Shown here: positions 25,253 through 33,914 of the stretch, piece after piece
Layout: every line of letters begins with the position of its first letter
Position numbering within the stretch: the first letter of the stretch is position 1
Virus record (IMG/VR): IMGVR_UViG_3300021139_000005
Span: 1-64,000 of that record
Direction: 5' to 3' (one strand)
Origin: a virus
Length of the DNA stretch: 64,000 nt
Notes under the pieces: generated by a model
What the model was told of the DNA's origin: nothing
The model's database searches: none
Seen by the model: only the letters and a program-made list of their open reading frames with translations
Made by a program: the position numbers and the translations under genes

Positions 25253-28200
25253 ATGGCTGACAATCCTTCGATTAAGTTAATCTCCATAGGAGGCTTGGAC
25301 CTAGATTCTGATCCATCTAAAATAGCCAACACCGACTACCTCATCGCGTATAACATGCGTAACAGCATCAGTTATGGCAATCAACAGGAGGTTCCGTGTA
25401 ACATGAACGGGAACGAACTGGTCGCTTATACACTTGGGAACGCCACCTATCAGTGCCTTGGTAGCCTGGAGGACAAACAGAACAGCATCTTTTACTTCGT
25501 ATGGGCATCTGACGGTAAGCACAGGGTCCTCAGATATTACCCTGGTAATGTGAGTGTGAACCCGCTGGGTGAGATACAACTGGTCTATGAATACAACTTT
25601 GGATGGTCTCAATATGAGAGAATCACCGGCATTGATTTTGTAAACGAGCAGTTGCTGTATTGGGTGGATAGCGTAAAGCCTCGCAAAATAGATGTGGTTA
25701 AGGGTAATACCACTAACAAATTCAAGACATGGGACATCACCATGCCGGTTAACGCATCAGGAGCCTATGGGTTCGTTATAGATGCGGTAAACCTCAACAC
25801 CGGAGCGATTACATCTCAGATAGTAAATATCAGCGGAACCAACAGGGAGGCGATACTTCAGGCGCTGGCCACGGCCATCAATACCCAGGGACTTCAGAAT
25901 ATATTCAACGCTGAGGCCTGCAGTTGCAGTGTAACCCTTACGGAGAAGGTGGCAAATACCTACAACGTTATCTTCTCGCTGCCTGATTTTAAGGTAGTAC
26001 CACTGAATTGGTATGGGGTAAACCTGATTGACCGGTTCAGCGATGCATGCAAGTATCCCAACCAATATCCACCGCTGGTAACATACATACAGGATGCAAC
26101 GAAAAACTTCAACTTCGTAAAGGGGCACGTATTTCAATTCAGGACTGAGTATATCTTCGACAACTACGAGCAGAGCGTTCTGAGCCCTATTTCGAATATC
26201 GCGGTGAATAATCTGAACTGCGATGGAACAAACAATATCCTGTACAATGCCATCGAGGTAAACTTCAACGATTCGCTTCTTCTTGATCCAAACACATGGG
26301 TATTGGTAAAGAAGGTCAATGTGATGGTCCGGGAATTAAACACCGGTAATTGGCTCCAAATTAACCAACTTGACTACTGTGACTTCATCTACCAGGTAGG
26401 CCTGAATACAGTTTGTAAGTGCGACTTCTACAACAATGAGCTGCCGCTATCTGTACCACAGGTGCTGGCTGGTCAAAATTTCGATAACCTTCCAATAAAG
26501 GCAAATGCTCAGAAGTTTGCCAGTAACCAGCTTGCTTATGGTGGGATTACGGAGAACTATACAGGACCGGACTGCGTGGAGGCTGACTATCGCATCACAA
26601 TAGGGCCAACTCCAGACAAAAAACTGTATAAAGTTACTTTCAAAATACGGGTATTATCAATTCCACTATTTCCCGGCCCAACAGGAAACACAGAAAACCT
26701 ACCTAGTCTTTATCCATTTTTCAACACATCTCCATTTTGGAACCCATCTGACAATAACCTAAATTATACTATCCAAAGGGGGATTATAGGGCATGACACC
26801 AGTAGAAATACACCATTTCAACAGTTTTATGGTGGGGGTGGGTTTAGTGGTAATAATGCGAACGATTTTGGGATAAGATCCGGAATGGAAACAACATGGG
26901 ATCAGAGAATACCAATGGGAGGGTGGCCAATCTACCTAGCAGGAACTCCTTTTTACGGAATATCTAGGCAAGTGAATATAAATCTTCCAATTGATGGCAC
27001 CGGGGCATTAGACACCTCTACGGCAGCTTTTCGGCAGGCAATAGGCGCATATCTATTGTCTGGTGGTGATGTGTTCAGTGAGGTGACCATGCTTGTTCCC
27101 GAGGGGGAATACATAGCAAGAGCAGCAAGCCACTGGTGTGGGATAAATGACCCATTAGGTAAGGGGTTTCTTTATGATTTGAATGGTACAGCATGGCAGA
27201 AGACTTCGGCAAACGTATGGGGGGTATATGCCCCTGGGAGTGGAACTCAGCCAATGTTTACACCCAATTCTTGGCAGTTTACCAAAGAAATAAAAATTGT
27301 AGTTACTGGGGATATGCCAGATGCGGGAACATTCTTAATAGCGGACCTTGCGCCACCATTTTTTGTAGACCCCACACCGGGAACAGGTACAACTACTTGG
27401 ATGCCAATCAACGCATATCTGTATGATTCTAATAATAATGGTGCAGTTGATACCGATGTAAATGATATTCAGTTTAATGGAATTCCGGTAGAGAAGACCA
27501 TCATTGAGTATGTTGGAACCAATGCACCTGACGGAACATTTGATCCAGCAGACGCAATATTTAATTCATGCACTACTGACGCTAATGGCTACTGGTTCGG
27601 GATAAGTCCTAAGCAACCAATCAATAATGCGGTACCGCCATTTGACAGCCATAATGCTGTTGGATTAGCAGGTCAGTTTTCTTTCAGGGCCCTGCAGATA
27701 AACAGCAATATTATATCCAATACAACTTTATTTTGGAATGGTTCTTTGTCGGCCATGATTACCAAAACTATGTCTCCGATAGACTTTAACTTGGCGGTAT
27801 CAAACTCATTGGTTTTTGGGGTTCTAACTACAACAAACGGAACAGGAAGAACATCCTGCGCTGCAACTATAAAGGGCAGTGTATTTAATTTGCTAAACCA
27901 ACCTCTTCCTGGGATTGCAGTTATTTACCAAAACGGGGCCACAGGATATACCAACACAAACGGGGCATTTGAACTATTATCCTGGGGAGATCAGGTAACT
28001 CCAAACATAAATATATTCAAGTTCCTAAATCGTGCCTTTGCAAGCGGCACAGGAAGGACCGTTGATGTACTTCTATATCAGGCAAACCCTCTTTGTATAA
28101 CGGCCTATCCGAACGGCCATGAGTCTGTTGCCCTGAATGTTAATCCCATTAATACGAACCCATCATTACTTCAGGGACCTCCTTACTCAGAGACAGCGTT

Positions 28201-30454
28201 TTTCCTTGCGCTTGACTTTACAATTGATGAGTCTGCGCTTGGGACAATAATTGCCCGGAAAAGAGGTGGGAAGTATATCGACGGAGTTGCCTACTATGAC
28301 GCTGCAGGTAGAGAGACTGCTGTTAGTAAAATGTACGAAATATACATTCCGTTCGAAACAGAAGACCTGAGCTTATTTCCTAAAGTAGTTCAGGGAAATG
28401 GGTTACCCTACCCACCGGGAAGTTATGTGGGCGGTATCCCAACTATCGAATGGTTTATCACATCAGCACCACCAGAATTTGCTGTAACATACCAAATATT
28501 AAGAACACTTAACAGTGCACAAGGGAGATACCTTCAATGGGCAGTGAACTCTGTTCAATATTTAAGCAAGACCTCTTACATATCCGGATCCATTAATGAG
28601 CCTCAGATTAATACATCATATGGAAATGATGATGCTGTGGCCATTGATTTGAGCCTTGAAAATATCTCTGAGTATAATAGAGTCTATCCTCAAAGCGATA
28701 TAGCATATTCACCAATGAAGGGAGATCGGCTGAGGTTGATATACGACAGTAATGTAAAACTTATTGATGGGCTGTATGACTTTGAGGTGTTGGGAGCAAA
28801 TCAAGCGGGAACAGGGATAATCATTGCATCGCAACTAATCCCATTTGAAATAAAGCCTGGTTTTTTGGTAGAGATTTATAATGCAAAAAGTCTACTAACG
28901 ACAACTCAGCAAATATTTTATGAAACAGGAAATGTGTTCCCATGTACAAACCCAGGACAACCAAATAATCAGCATAGTCAAACGAGTGGATTTTTTGCTG
29001 ACGGAGATACATACTGGAGGGGTAGACTGATTGTGGTGGACGATCCAATTTCTGGATTCGCTGCGGCACTACCATTGGTTGTAGAAGATGCCAGCGTAAG
29101 TGATTTTTACTTATCGTTAGCCGAGGACATAGGTAGATTAAACAAAATAGACCCCTTCCTCATTCAGATATACAAATACACGGCCATCAGGGTGTCGAAC
29201 AGCTTTGTTCCTGATAGCCAGATCAACGGGCTCAGTGCCTTTCAGAACGTTGACGATATTCAGCTTGACATGGCGTTTGGGCCTATCATGAGACTGATAG
29301 CAACAGGATTTGTGCTTGGTGCCGTATGCCAGAATAAGTTCGTATCAAATTACCTGGGGGCAACACAGGGTGCCAAGCCTGACGGAACCCTGCAAATAGC
29401 ATCACAACAAGGTTTTGTAGGAGACTCAAGGCCACTGTTGGGGGACTATGGCACTCAGCATCCGGCCACAATAATTGAGAAGGATGGCCACGGATGGGGA
29501 GCAGACTTTCAGAGGGGTATTGTGTGGGAATACTCAGACAATGGGTTAGAGGAACTGCAGAAATTGAAGGTTCGTAACTTCTTCCGTCAGTTCATGATAT
29601 CGGGGGTATGGGATGCTCATGCCGGGTATGATGCATTCTACGGCGAGTATATCCTGACTGCATGGGTAAACGACAATGACTCAGCAACTTTCTTTTCAAA
29701 GAATGCAAGCATTTATGGTTTCCACGTTACAGACCCTGCGGGATATAGTGTGGGAGAATTGGTTCAAATAACTTTTGTCAATCAGGCTACGCAACAGACC
29801 GTAACTCTGAGCCTACCAATACTGATCCTCAGCCAATCTGATATCTACTTCAACTTTGGCACAGATAATTACACCTTTAGCGCAGGAGAAGCGGTATCGT
29901 TTGTATCAAAGGGACAAGGGTATACTATCGCATTCCAAAAGGACAAGCGCCGGTGGACAACGTTCTACAACTTCTGGCAGGACTCGATGTGTGGTGTAGG
30001 TATGAACTTCGTTACATGGAAATCGGGTCAGTTGTACCTGCATGACAGGGGACCGATAAACACATTCAACGGGGTATACTATCCTTGGTTACTAAATGTT
30101 GTAGCAACCCAATTCCAACTTCAGAGCCAGCCAATTAAGGTTTGGACCGCTATGTATATCCAGCAGCTTGAGGGAGCAACAGACACGTTGTTTAACTGGT
30201 CTATACCGGTAATAACAAACGAGAAGGGGCAGCTATCCAGGTTGATTAAAACCTTGTTCCAAAGGCTTGAGCAGTGGTGGCATACCGCGATGAAGAAGGA
30301 CCTGAATACTACCTCGGTTACCAATCCTATCGTCAATGGCCGGGAAATGCGTTCACAGACACTTACACTCAACATGATCAACGACTCAACCAACCGCGTA
30401 GAACTGCGGGAAGTGAACGTTGTATACCAAGACTCAGTGGGAAATACGAAATAG
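25253..30454 (+). CDS. Giant tail protein (tail tubular B/hub-like) with carrier domain inserts
   Basis: A 1733-residue beta-rich protein. The N-terminal ~460 residues and C-terminal ~430 residues (from about ITALGAVCQNKF.. to the end) look like one ancient scaffold: blade-like repeats (GSLEDKQNSIFYFVWASDGKHRVLRYY; DKRRWTTFYNFWQDSMCGVGMNF), as in propeller-type tail nozzle proteins. The middle, about residues 465-1300, contains extra beta domains including a carboxypeptidase-regulatory-like fold (ATIKGSVFNLLNQPLPGIAVIYQNGATGYTNTNGAFELLSW, ~870-920). The middle seems to use different codons from the flanks (more AT-rich, runs of GGGG), suggesting domain exchange, perhaps linked to host range. 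Confidence 0.65.
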   Translation: MADNPSIKLISIGGLDLDSDPSKIANTDYLIAYNMRNSISYGNQQEVPCNMNGNELVAYTLGNATYQCLGSLEDKQNSIFYFVWASDGKHRVLRYYPGNVSVNPLGEIQLVYEYNFGWSQYERITGIDFVNEQLLYWVDSVKPRKIDVVKGNTTNKFKTWDITMPVNASGAYGFVIDAVNLNTGAITSQIVNISGTNREAILQALATAINTQGLQNIFNAEACSCSVTLTEKVANTYNVIFSLPDFKVVPLNWYGVNLIDRFSDACKYPNQYPPLVTYIQDATKNFNFVKGHVFQFRTEYIFDNYEQSVLSPISNIAVNNLNCDGTNNILYNAIEVNFNDSLLLDPNTWVLVKKVNVMVRELNTGNWLQINQLDYCDFIYQVGLNTVCKCDFYNNELPLSVPQVLAGQNFDNLPIKANAQKFASNQLAYGGITENYTGPDCVEADYRITIGPTPDKKLYKVTFKIRVLSIPLFPGPTGNTENLPSLYPFFNTSPFWNPSDNNLNYTIQRGIIGHDTSRNTPFQQFYGGGGFSGNNANDFGIRSGMETTWDQRIPMGGWPIYLAGTPFYGISRQVNINLPIDGTGALDTSTAAFRQAIGAYLLSGGDVFSEVTMLVPEGEYIARAASHWCGINDPLGKGFLYDLNGTAWQKTSANVWGVYAPGSGTQPMFTPNSWQFTKEIKIVVTGDMPDAGTFLIADLAPPFFVDPTPGTGTTTWMPINAYLYDSNNNGAVDTDVNDIQFNGIPVEKTIIEYVGTNAPDGTFDPADAIFNSCTTDANGYWFGISPKQPINNAVPPFDSHNAVGLAGQFSFRALQINSNIISNTTLFWNGSLSAMITKTMSPIDFNLAVSNSLVFGVLTTTNGTGRTSCAATIKGSVFNLLNQPLPGIAVIYQNGATGYTNTNGAFELLSWGDQVTPNINIFKFLNRAFASGTGRTVDVLLYQANPLCITAYPNGHESVALNVNPINTNPSLLQGPPYSETAFFLALDFTIDESALGTIIARKRGGKYIDGVAYYDAAGRETAVSKMYEIYIPFETEDLSLFPKVVQGNGLPYPPGSYVGGIPTIEWFITSAPPEFAVTYQILRTLNSAQGRYLQWAVNSVQYLSKTSYISGSINEPQINTSYGNDDAVAIDLSLENISEYNRVYPQSDIAYSPMKGDRLRLIYDSNVKLIDGLYDFEVLGANQAGTGIIIASQLIPFEIKPGFLVEIYNAKSLLTTTQQIFYETGNVFPCTNPGQPNNQHSQTSGFFADGDTYWRGRLIVVDDPISGFAAALPLVVEDASVSDFYLSLAEDIGRLNKIDPFLIQIYKYTAIRVSNSFVPDSQINGLSAFQNVDDIQLDMAFGPIMRLIATGFVLGAVCQNKFVSNYLGATQGAKPDGTLQIASQQGFVGDSRPLLGDYGTQHPATIIEKDGHGWGADFQRGIVWEYSDNGLEELQKLKVRNFFRQFMISGVWDAHAGYDAFYGEYILTAWVNDNDSATFFSKNASIYGFHVTDPAGYSVGELVQITFVNQATQQTVTLSLPILILSQSDIYFNFGTDNYTFSAGEAVSFVSKGQGYTIAFQKDKRRWTTFYNFWQDSMCGVGMNFVTWKSGQLYLHDRGPINTFNGVYYPWLLNVVATQFQLQSQPIKVWTAMYIQQLEGATDTLFNWSIPVITNEKGQLSRLIKTLFQRLEQWWHTAMKKDLNTTSVTNPIVNGREMRSQTLTLNMINDSTNRVELREVNVVYQDSVGNTK

Positions 30455-30455
30455 T

Positions 30456-30463
30456 TAACTTTG
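30456..30463 (+). promoter_or_regulatory. TAnnTTTG promoter, 4 bases before ATG
   Basis: TAACTTTG-GGCC-ATG(30468); lies across the end of the giant tail gene. Confidence 0.6.
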
Positions 30464-30467
30464 GGCC

Positions 30468-30812
30468 ATGTTCGAATGTTCACAGTGCGGCTTATGCTGC
30501 AGAAACACCGGAAAAGTAGTAGCTGACGCAAAGAAGGCACTATCCGAAGGAAGCAAATCAGTTCTAACCAGGATAACATCTGAGTTCCCATTTGGAGCAA
30601 AGGAAAATGGTTCCTGTGAAAAACTTGGAGAAGATGGCCGATGCACTGTTTATGAGAACCGGCCAGACATCTGTAATGTTGAGAAGAGCTTCGAAACTGT
30701 GGGCGCAGGAATGACGAAGGAGCAGTATTACTCATTGCAGGGAACTTGTTGCAATGTGATGATAAAAGAGGCCGGAATGGACGAAAAGTATTTAGTCAAA
30801 CAAAACTACTAA
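30468..30812 (+). CDS. CxxCxxCC metal-cluster protein (YkgJ-like)
   Basis: A 114-residue protein starting MFECSQCGLCCRNTG, the CxxCxxCC signature of the YkgJ/UPF0153 family thought to bind zinc or an iron-sulfur cluster. Further cysteines (CEKL, RCTVYENRPDICNV, GTCCNV) follow the family layout, including the C-x-V/I-Y-x-x-R-P-x-x-C motif. The role of this family is unsettled. Its place inside the tail operon, with its own promoter, is unexpected; it could be a virion maturation factor or a cargo gene. Confidence 0.75.
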   Translation: MFECSQCGLCCRNTGKVVADAKKALSEGSKSVLTRITSEFPFGAKENGSCEKLGEDGRCTVYENRPDICNVEKSFETVGAGMTKEQYYSLQGTCCNVMIKEAGMDEKYLVKQNY

Positions 30813-30813
30813 C

Positions 30814-31524
30814 ATGGCAGGTATTGGAGCAGGATTAGGGGGATTTGCAAGCCTCATTACTAACCTGATTAGCGCAGGTGAAAAAAACGCTCAAGCCAAG
30901 AAACAACAGGGTAAGGCTGCTGAGCTTGAGGCACAGGCCAATGCTGTAACACCAGAGAACCCCCTCAATGACCCAGCGTATAAGATGAAGGCATTCCTCG
31001 CTGCTGCTGGTCTTCCAGGGTATGAACAATACAAGGAGGGTTACAATCAGGATGAGGCCAATGCTGTCGCGCATGCGGAAAAGGATACTAACAGCAGTGG
31101 TGCTTTACTTAACTTTTTGGCTGCAAGCGAAGGCCAAAAGAACAAAGCTGTTACCAGTTTAAATACTCAAAATGCAGCTTATATTGAAGGTAAAAAGGTA
31201 GCTCTAGCTGATCAGTATGAAACCGAGAAGATGAACTTTGACCAAATAGCAAGGGAGCCGAAGGCGAAGCTGAACTATGCGGCCACATCATACGAGAATG
31301 CTGCTCTTCAGGAAAAACAAGATGGTCAAGACCAAACTTTAGGAGCCATCGGTAAGGCCGGTTCGGATATCGGTTCATTACTTGGAACAATAAAGAAGCC
31401 GGTTCCTTCGCCAACATTCGATGCGACAAGCCAAACAGGAGGAGTGAGTAATGCGGTAATTCAACAGGTAATAAATGCGATTCTGAAAAAGGGCAATGAT
31501 GCCGCTGTTCCGTCAGACTTTTAA
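30814..31524 (+). CDS. Internal virion-type protein
   Basis: A 236-residue protein with a glycine/alanine-rich hydrophobic N-terminus (MAGIGAGLGGFASLITNLISAGEKN) followed by a long alanine/glutamine-rich helical region. This layout is common for podovirus ejection proteins that cross membranes during DNA entry. It starts 1 base after the preceding stop and is followed by two larger virion proteins. Function inferred from layout and position only. Confidence 0.55.
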   Translation: MAGIGAGLGGFASLITNLISAGEKNAQAKKQQGKAAELEAQANAVTPENPLNDPAYKMKAFLAAAGLPGYEQYKEGYNQDEANAVAHAEKDTNSSGALLNFLAASEGQKNKAVTSLNTQNAAYIEGKKVALADQYETEKMNFDQIAREPKAKLNYAATSYENAALQEKQDGQDQTLGAIGKAGSDIGSLLGTIKKPVPSPTFDATSQTGGVSNAVIQQVINAILKKGNDAAVPSDF

Positions 31525-31533
31525 TTTCAAACT

Positions 31534-33648
31534 ATGCCAGATCCAGGTTTAACATACGTCAGCGGTAATTACACAGCAGGGCCAGGTATCAGCGCTCCAT
31601 CTAAAGTATTTGGACCTGAGCAGGTAGCGGAGTTAACCAACAACCGGCTAGACCAGTATGTGCAGGACAAAAAGCAGGAACAGGCCAAGAACCAGGCCAA
31701 GCTCGGGAAGATGCTTTCTGACCTCGATGTAAAACCAACGGGCATGTTCGAAAAGGATTTGCCCGAGTTTGTTAAGGCCAAGCAAGCACTGGAAGACTTC
31801 TATACTCAAGCCCAGGTAGCCGGTGTTGATCCTAATAACCCAAGATTTTTGGAGCAGTATACCAAGGCTAAGAAGTATAAAGATGGTCTTCAGGCTATGG
31901 TACAGCAGAGCGTTAATAACAACAAGGAGTTTATAGAGGCAGTAAAAAAGCTGGATAGCAATAAGAATGATCAATTTGATTTTGACAGTAGCCAGAAGAA
32001 TCTGGAAGCCTTTAAAAATGGAACGTTTGAGGAAAGGAATAAGTTAATAGGTAATCTATTAGTCCCAAACAACACAGATTATGAGCATAAATTCATGCTT
32101 GACCTGTATAAGAATGGATTGTTAAAGCCAGACACAACAAAGGTGGCTCTTGATGCAAAGAACCCTGTAAAATATGATAAGGCAAGACTGAAGGAACTAG
32201 AAGCCCTTGACTCATCAGGTAACTTAAAAGGGGATGAGCAGAATGAGTTAAAGGACCTTCGAATCAGCAGAGATGAGAATCAAAAACTTGTCGAAGGATA
32301 TGATGTATCAGAGACGAATGTGAAGTATGGGGACGATATTACCTTTAAAGCCAAAGATGCTAACGGAAACGTAGTTGACCAGATGAAGTTACCCTCTCAA
32401 ACATTGGGGGCGGCAAGAGAAATGATGGCACCCGGAAATAAGGCAGGGGATAAGAGTAGGAGAGAGCTGATAAATTTAAGTAATGGGAAGGATGCCTCTG
32501 GTCAAATACCGCAAGTACAAGACCCAAACTATCCTAATGACCCCACAAAAACAATTGATGACCCCATTGCACAGGAAACCTACCGAAATCTGTATTACAA
32601 CCTGCAAAAGATGGCGGCAGGGTATGGCATGTTTGGTGGACAACCTATAACCGGAGATGAGCTTTACGCGGCTCAAAAGATATCAGCTCACGCTAATGGT
32701 ATCAAGAGGGCGTTTGAGGCAAAAGAAACACCCGCACAGGCAGCCAATGCGAGATACTGGAACTCTGGTGCCGGAAGGAAAGAGAAGGAGCAAACGTCAT
32801 TTGCTGATGACATTGTTAACCAGGCATACTCTTGGCTTACAGGAGATCCTAAGCACGTTCATATGGACTCAGATGGCAGGAATGTAGCCGACCTTGTTGG
32901 CTATAATAGTTACCTTGGGGCAGAGTATAAAAAAGGATTTGGAAACCGAGTTGAAGACGCTCAATTCATTAAAAGACCTGATGGAACAACGGTCCTCCGG
33001 GTGAAATCATCTGCAAGCAAAGCAAAGGCAGCGCAGAATCCTACAATAACGGCACAGTACGAAGCAACAACGGCTCAGGTTGAGGCGATTGAAAACAATC
33101 CGAAGGTTTACGACAAAAATAATCCTATAAATCCGTGGAAAGATATCAGCCAGAAGGCCGATTATGAGAAGTTACAGAACCACCTTACCGAACTAGAAAA
33201 GGCTGGCGGTAGCGGATATACAACTTATACCGTTGATCAACTTGGAACGCTGGCACAGGAACGAGTTATGGGTATCATGCATGGACATGGTGATCTCGCT
33301 ACAGTACTTGGCGAGGTTAAAGATGCGGTGGACAGAAAGCTAAAATCTGTTGCTGGAAAGAACCCCAGTTACGGGGCAATAAAATCATCAGATAAGGCTG
33401 CATTACAGCAGCAACTTGAGGACAACTTGGATAAGATGAATTATATGTCTGAAGGACCAGATAAGGCAGACTTTGTAGCAGAAAATACTCGCCTTCGGGA
33501 AAAAATCAAGGCTATTGAGGATAAAGAGGTCGGCACCAAAACATCAACCAAAAAGACACCTCCTCCAAAGACGGGTGATGTTGTATCCGGACATAAGTTT
33601 AAAGGAGGAGACCCAAACAAACCAGAAAATTGGGAGGTTGTAAAATAA
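31534..33648 (+). CDS. Large virion protein, probably internal
   Basis: A 704-residue, strongly helical, lysine/glutamine-rich protein (LTNNRLDQYVQDKKQEQAKNQAKLGKMLSDL; KAKKYKDGLQAMVQQSVNNNKEFIEAVKKLDSN) with no membrane segment and a low-complexity basic C-terminus (TKTSTKKTPPPKTGDV). It lies in the cluster of internal virion proteins between the tail and the 2544-residue gene. No catalytic motif was found. Confidence 0.55.
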   Translation: MPDPGLTYVSGNYTAGPGISAPSKVFGPEQVAELTNNRLDQYVQDKKQEQAKNQAKLGKMLSDLDVKPTGMFEKDLPEFVKAKQALEDFYTQAQVAGVDPNNPRFLEQYTKAKKYKDGLQAMVQQSVNNNKEFIEAVKKLDSNKNDQFDFDSSQKNLEAFKNGTFEERNKLIGNLLVPNNTDYEHKFMLDLYKNGLLKPDTTKVALDAKNPVKYDKARLKELEALDSSGNLKGDEQNELKDLRISRDENQKLVEGYDVSETNVKYGDDITFKAKDANGNVVDQMKLPSQTLGAAREMMAPGNKAGDKSRRELINLSNGKDASGQIPQVQDPNYPNDPTKTIDDPIAQETYRNLYYNLQKMAAGYGMFGGQPITGDELYAAQKISAHANGIKRAFEAKETPAQAANARYWNSGAGRKEKEQTSFADDIVNQAYSWLTGDPKHVHMDSDGRNVADLVGYNSYLGAEYKKGFGNRVEDAQFIKRPDGTTVLRVKSSASKAKAAQNPTITAQYEATTAQVEAIENNPKVYDKNNPINPWKDISQKADYEKLQNHLTELEKAGGSGYTTYTVDQLGTLAQERVMGIMHGHGDLATVLGEVKDAVDRKLKSVAGKNPSYGAIKSSDKAALQQQLEDNLDKMNYMSEGPDKADFVAENTRLREKIKAIEDKEVGTKTSTKKTPPPKTGDVVSGHKFKGGDPNKPENWEVVK

Positions 33649-33659
33649 GTAAAAGTTTA

Positions 33660-33667
33660 TACCTTTG
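33660..33667 (+). promoter_or_regulatory. TAnnTTTG promoter, 4 bases before ATG
   Basis: TACCTTTG-AAGC-ATG(33672). Confidence 0.65.
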
Positions 33668-33671
33668 AAGC

Positions 33672-33914
33672 ATGAGAATGCCCAGAAAAGTAAAAAAAAG
33701 ACTACAAAAACGAGTTGCTAATGGGGCTACGTTTGATGAATTTATGTTTGAATTCATGCACAAAAAAAGAAATATTTTGTTTAAGAGGTTTGGTAAACAA
33801 TCACCCATGTCTGCTGGAAAATTTATAGTTGCTAATTATATGTCTCCCGATCTAACTAAAATAGAGGGTAATGCATTTGATGATGTATTATTACCTTTGA
33901 ACAATGGCCGATGA
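33672..33914 (+). CDS. Small basic protein
   Basis: An 80-residue protein with a very basic N-terminus (MRMPRKVKKRLQKRVANGATFDEFMFEFMHKKRNILFKRFGKQSP) and a mildly acidic end. It has a dedicated promoter and overlaps the next gene by 11 bases; that next gene has its own promoter inside this frame. It may bind nucleic acid in the virion or be a minor structural protein; not recognised. Confidence 0.55.
   Translation: MRMPRKVKKRLQKRVANGATFDEFMFEFMHKKRNILFKRFGKQSPMSAGKFIVANYMSPDLTKIEGNAFDDVLLPLNNGR
33892..33899 (+). promoter_or_regulatory. TAnnTTTG promoter, 4 bases before ATG
   Basis: TACCTTTG-AACA-ATG(33904), inside the end of the preceding 80-residue gene. Confidence 0.65.
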
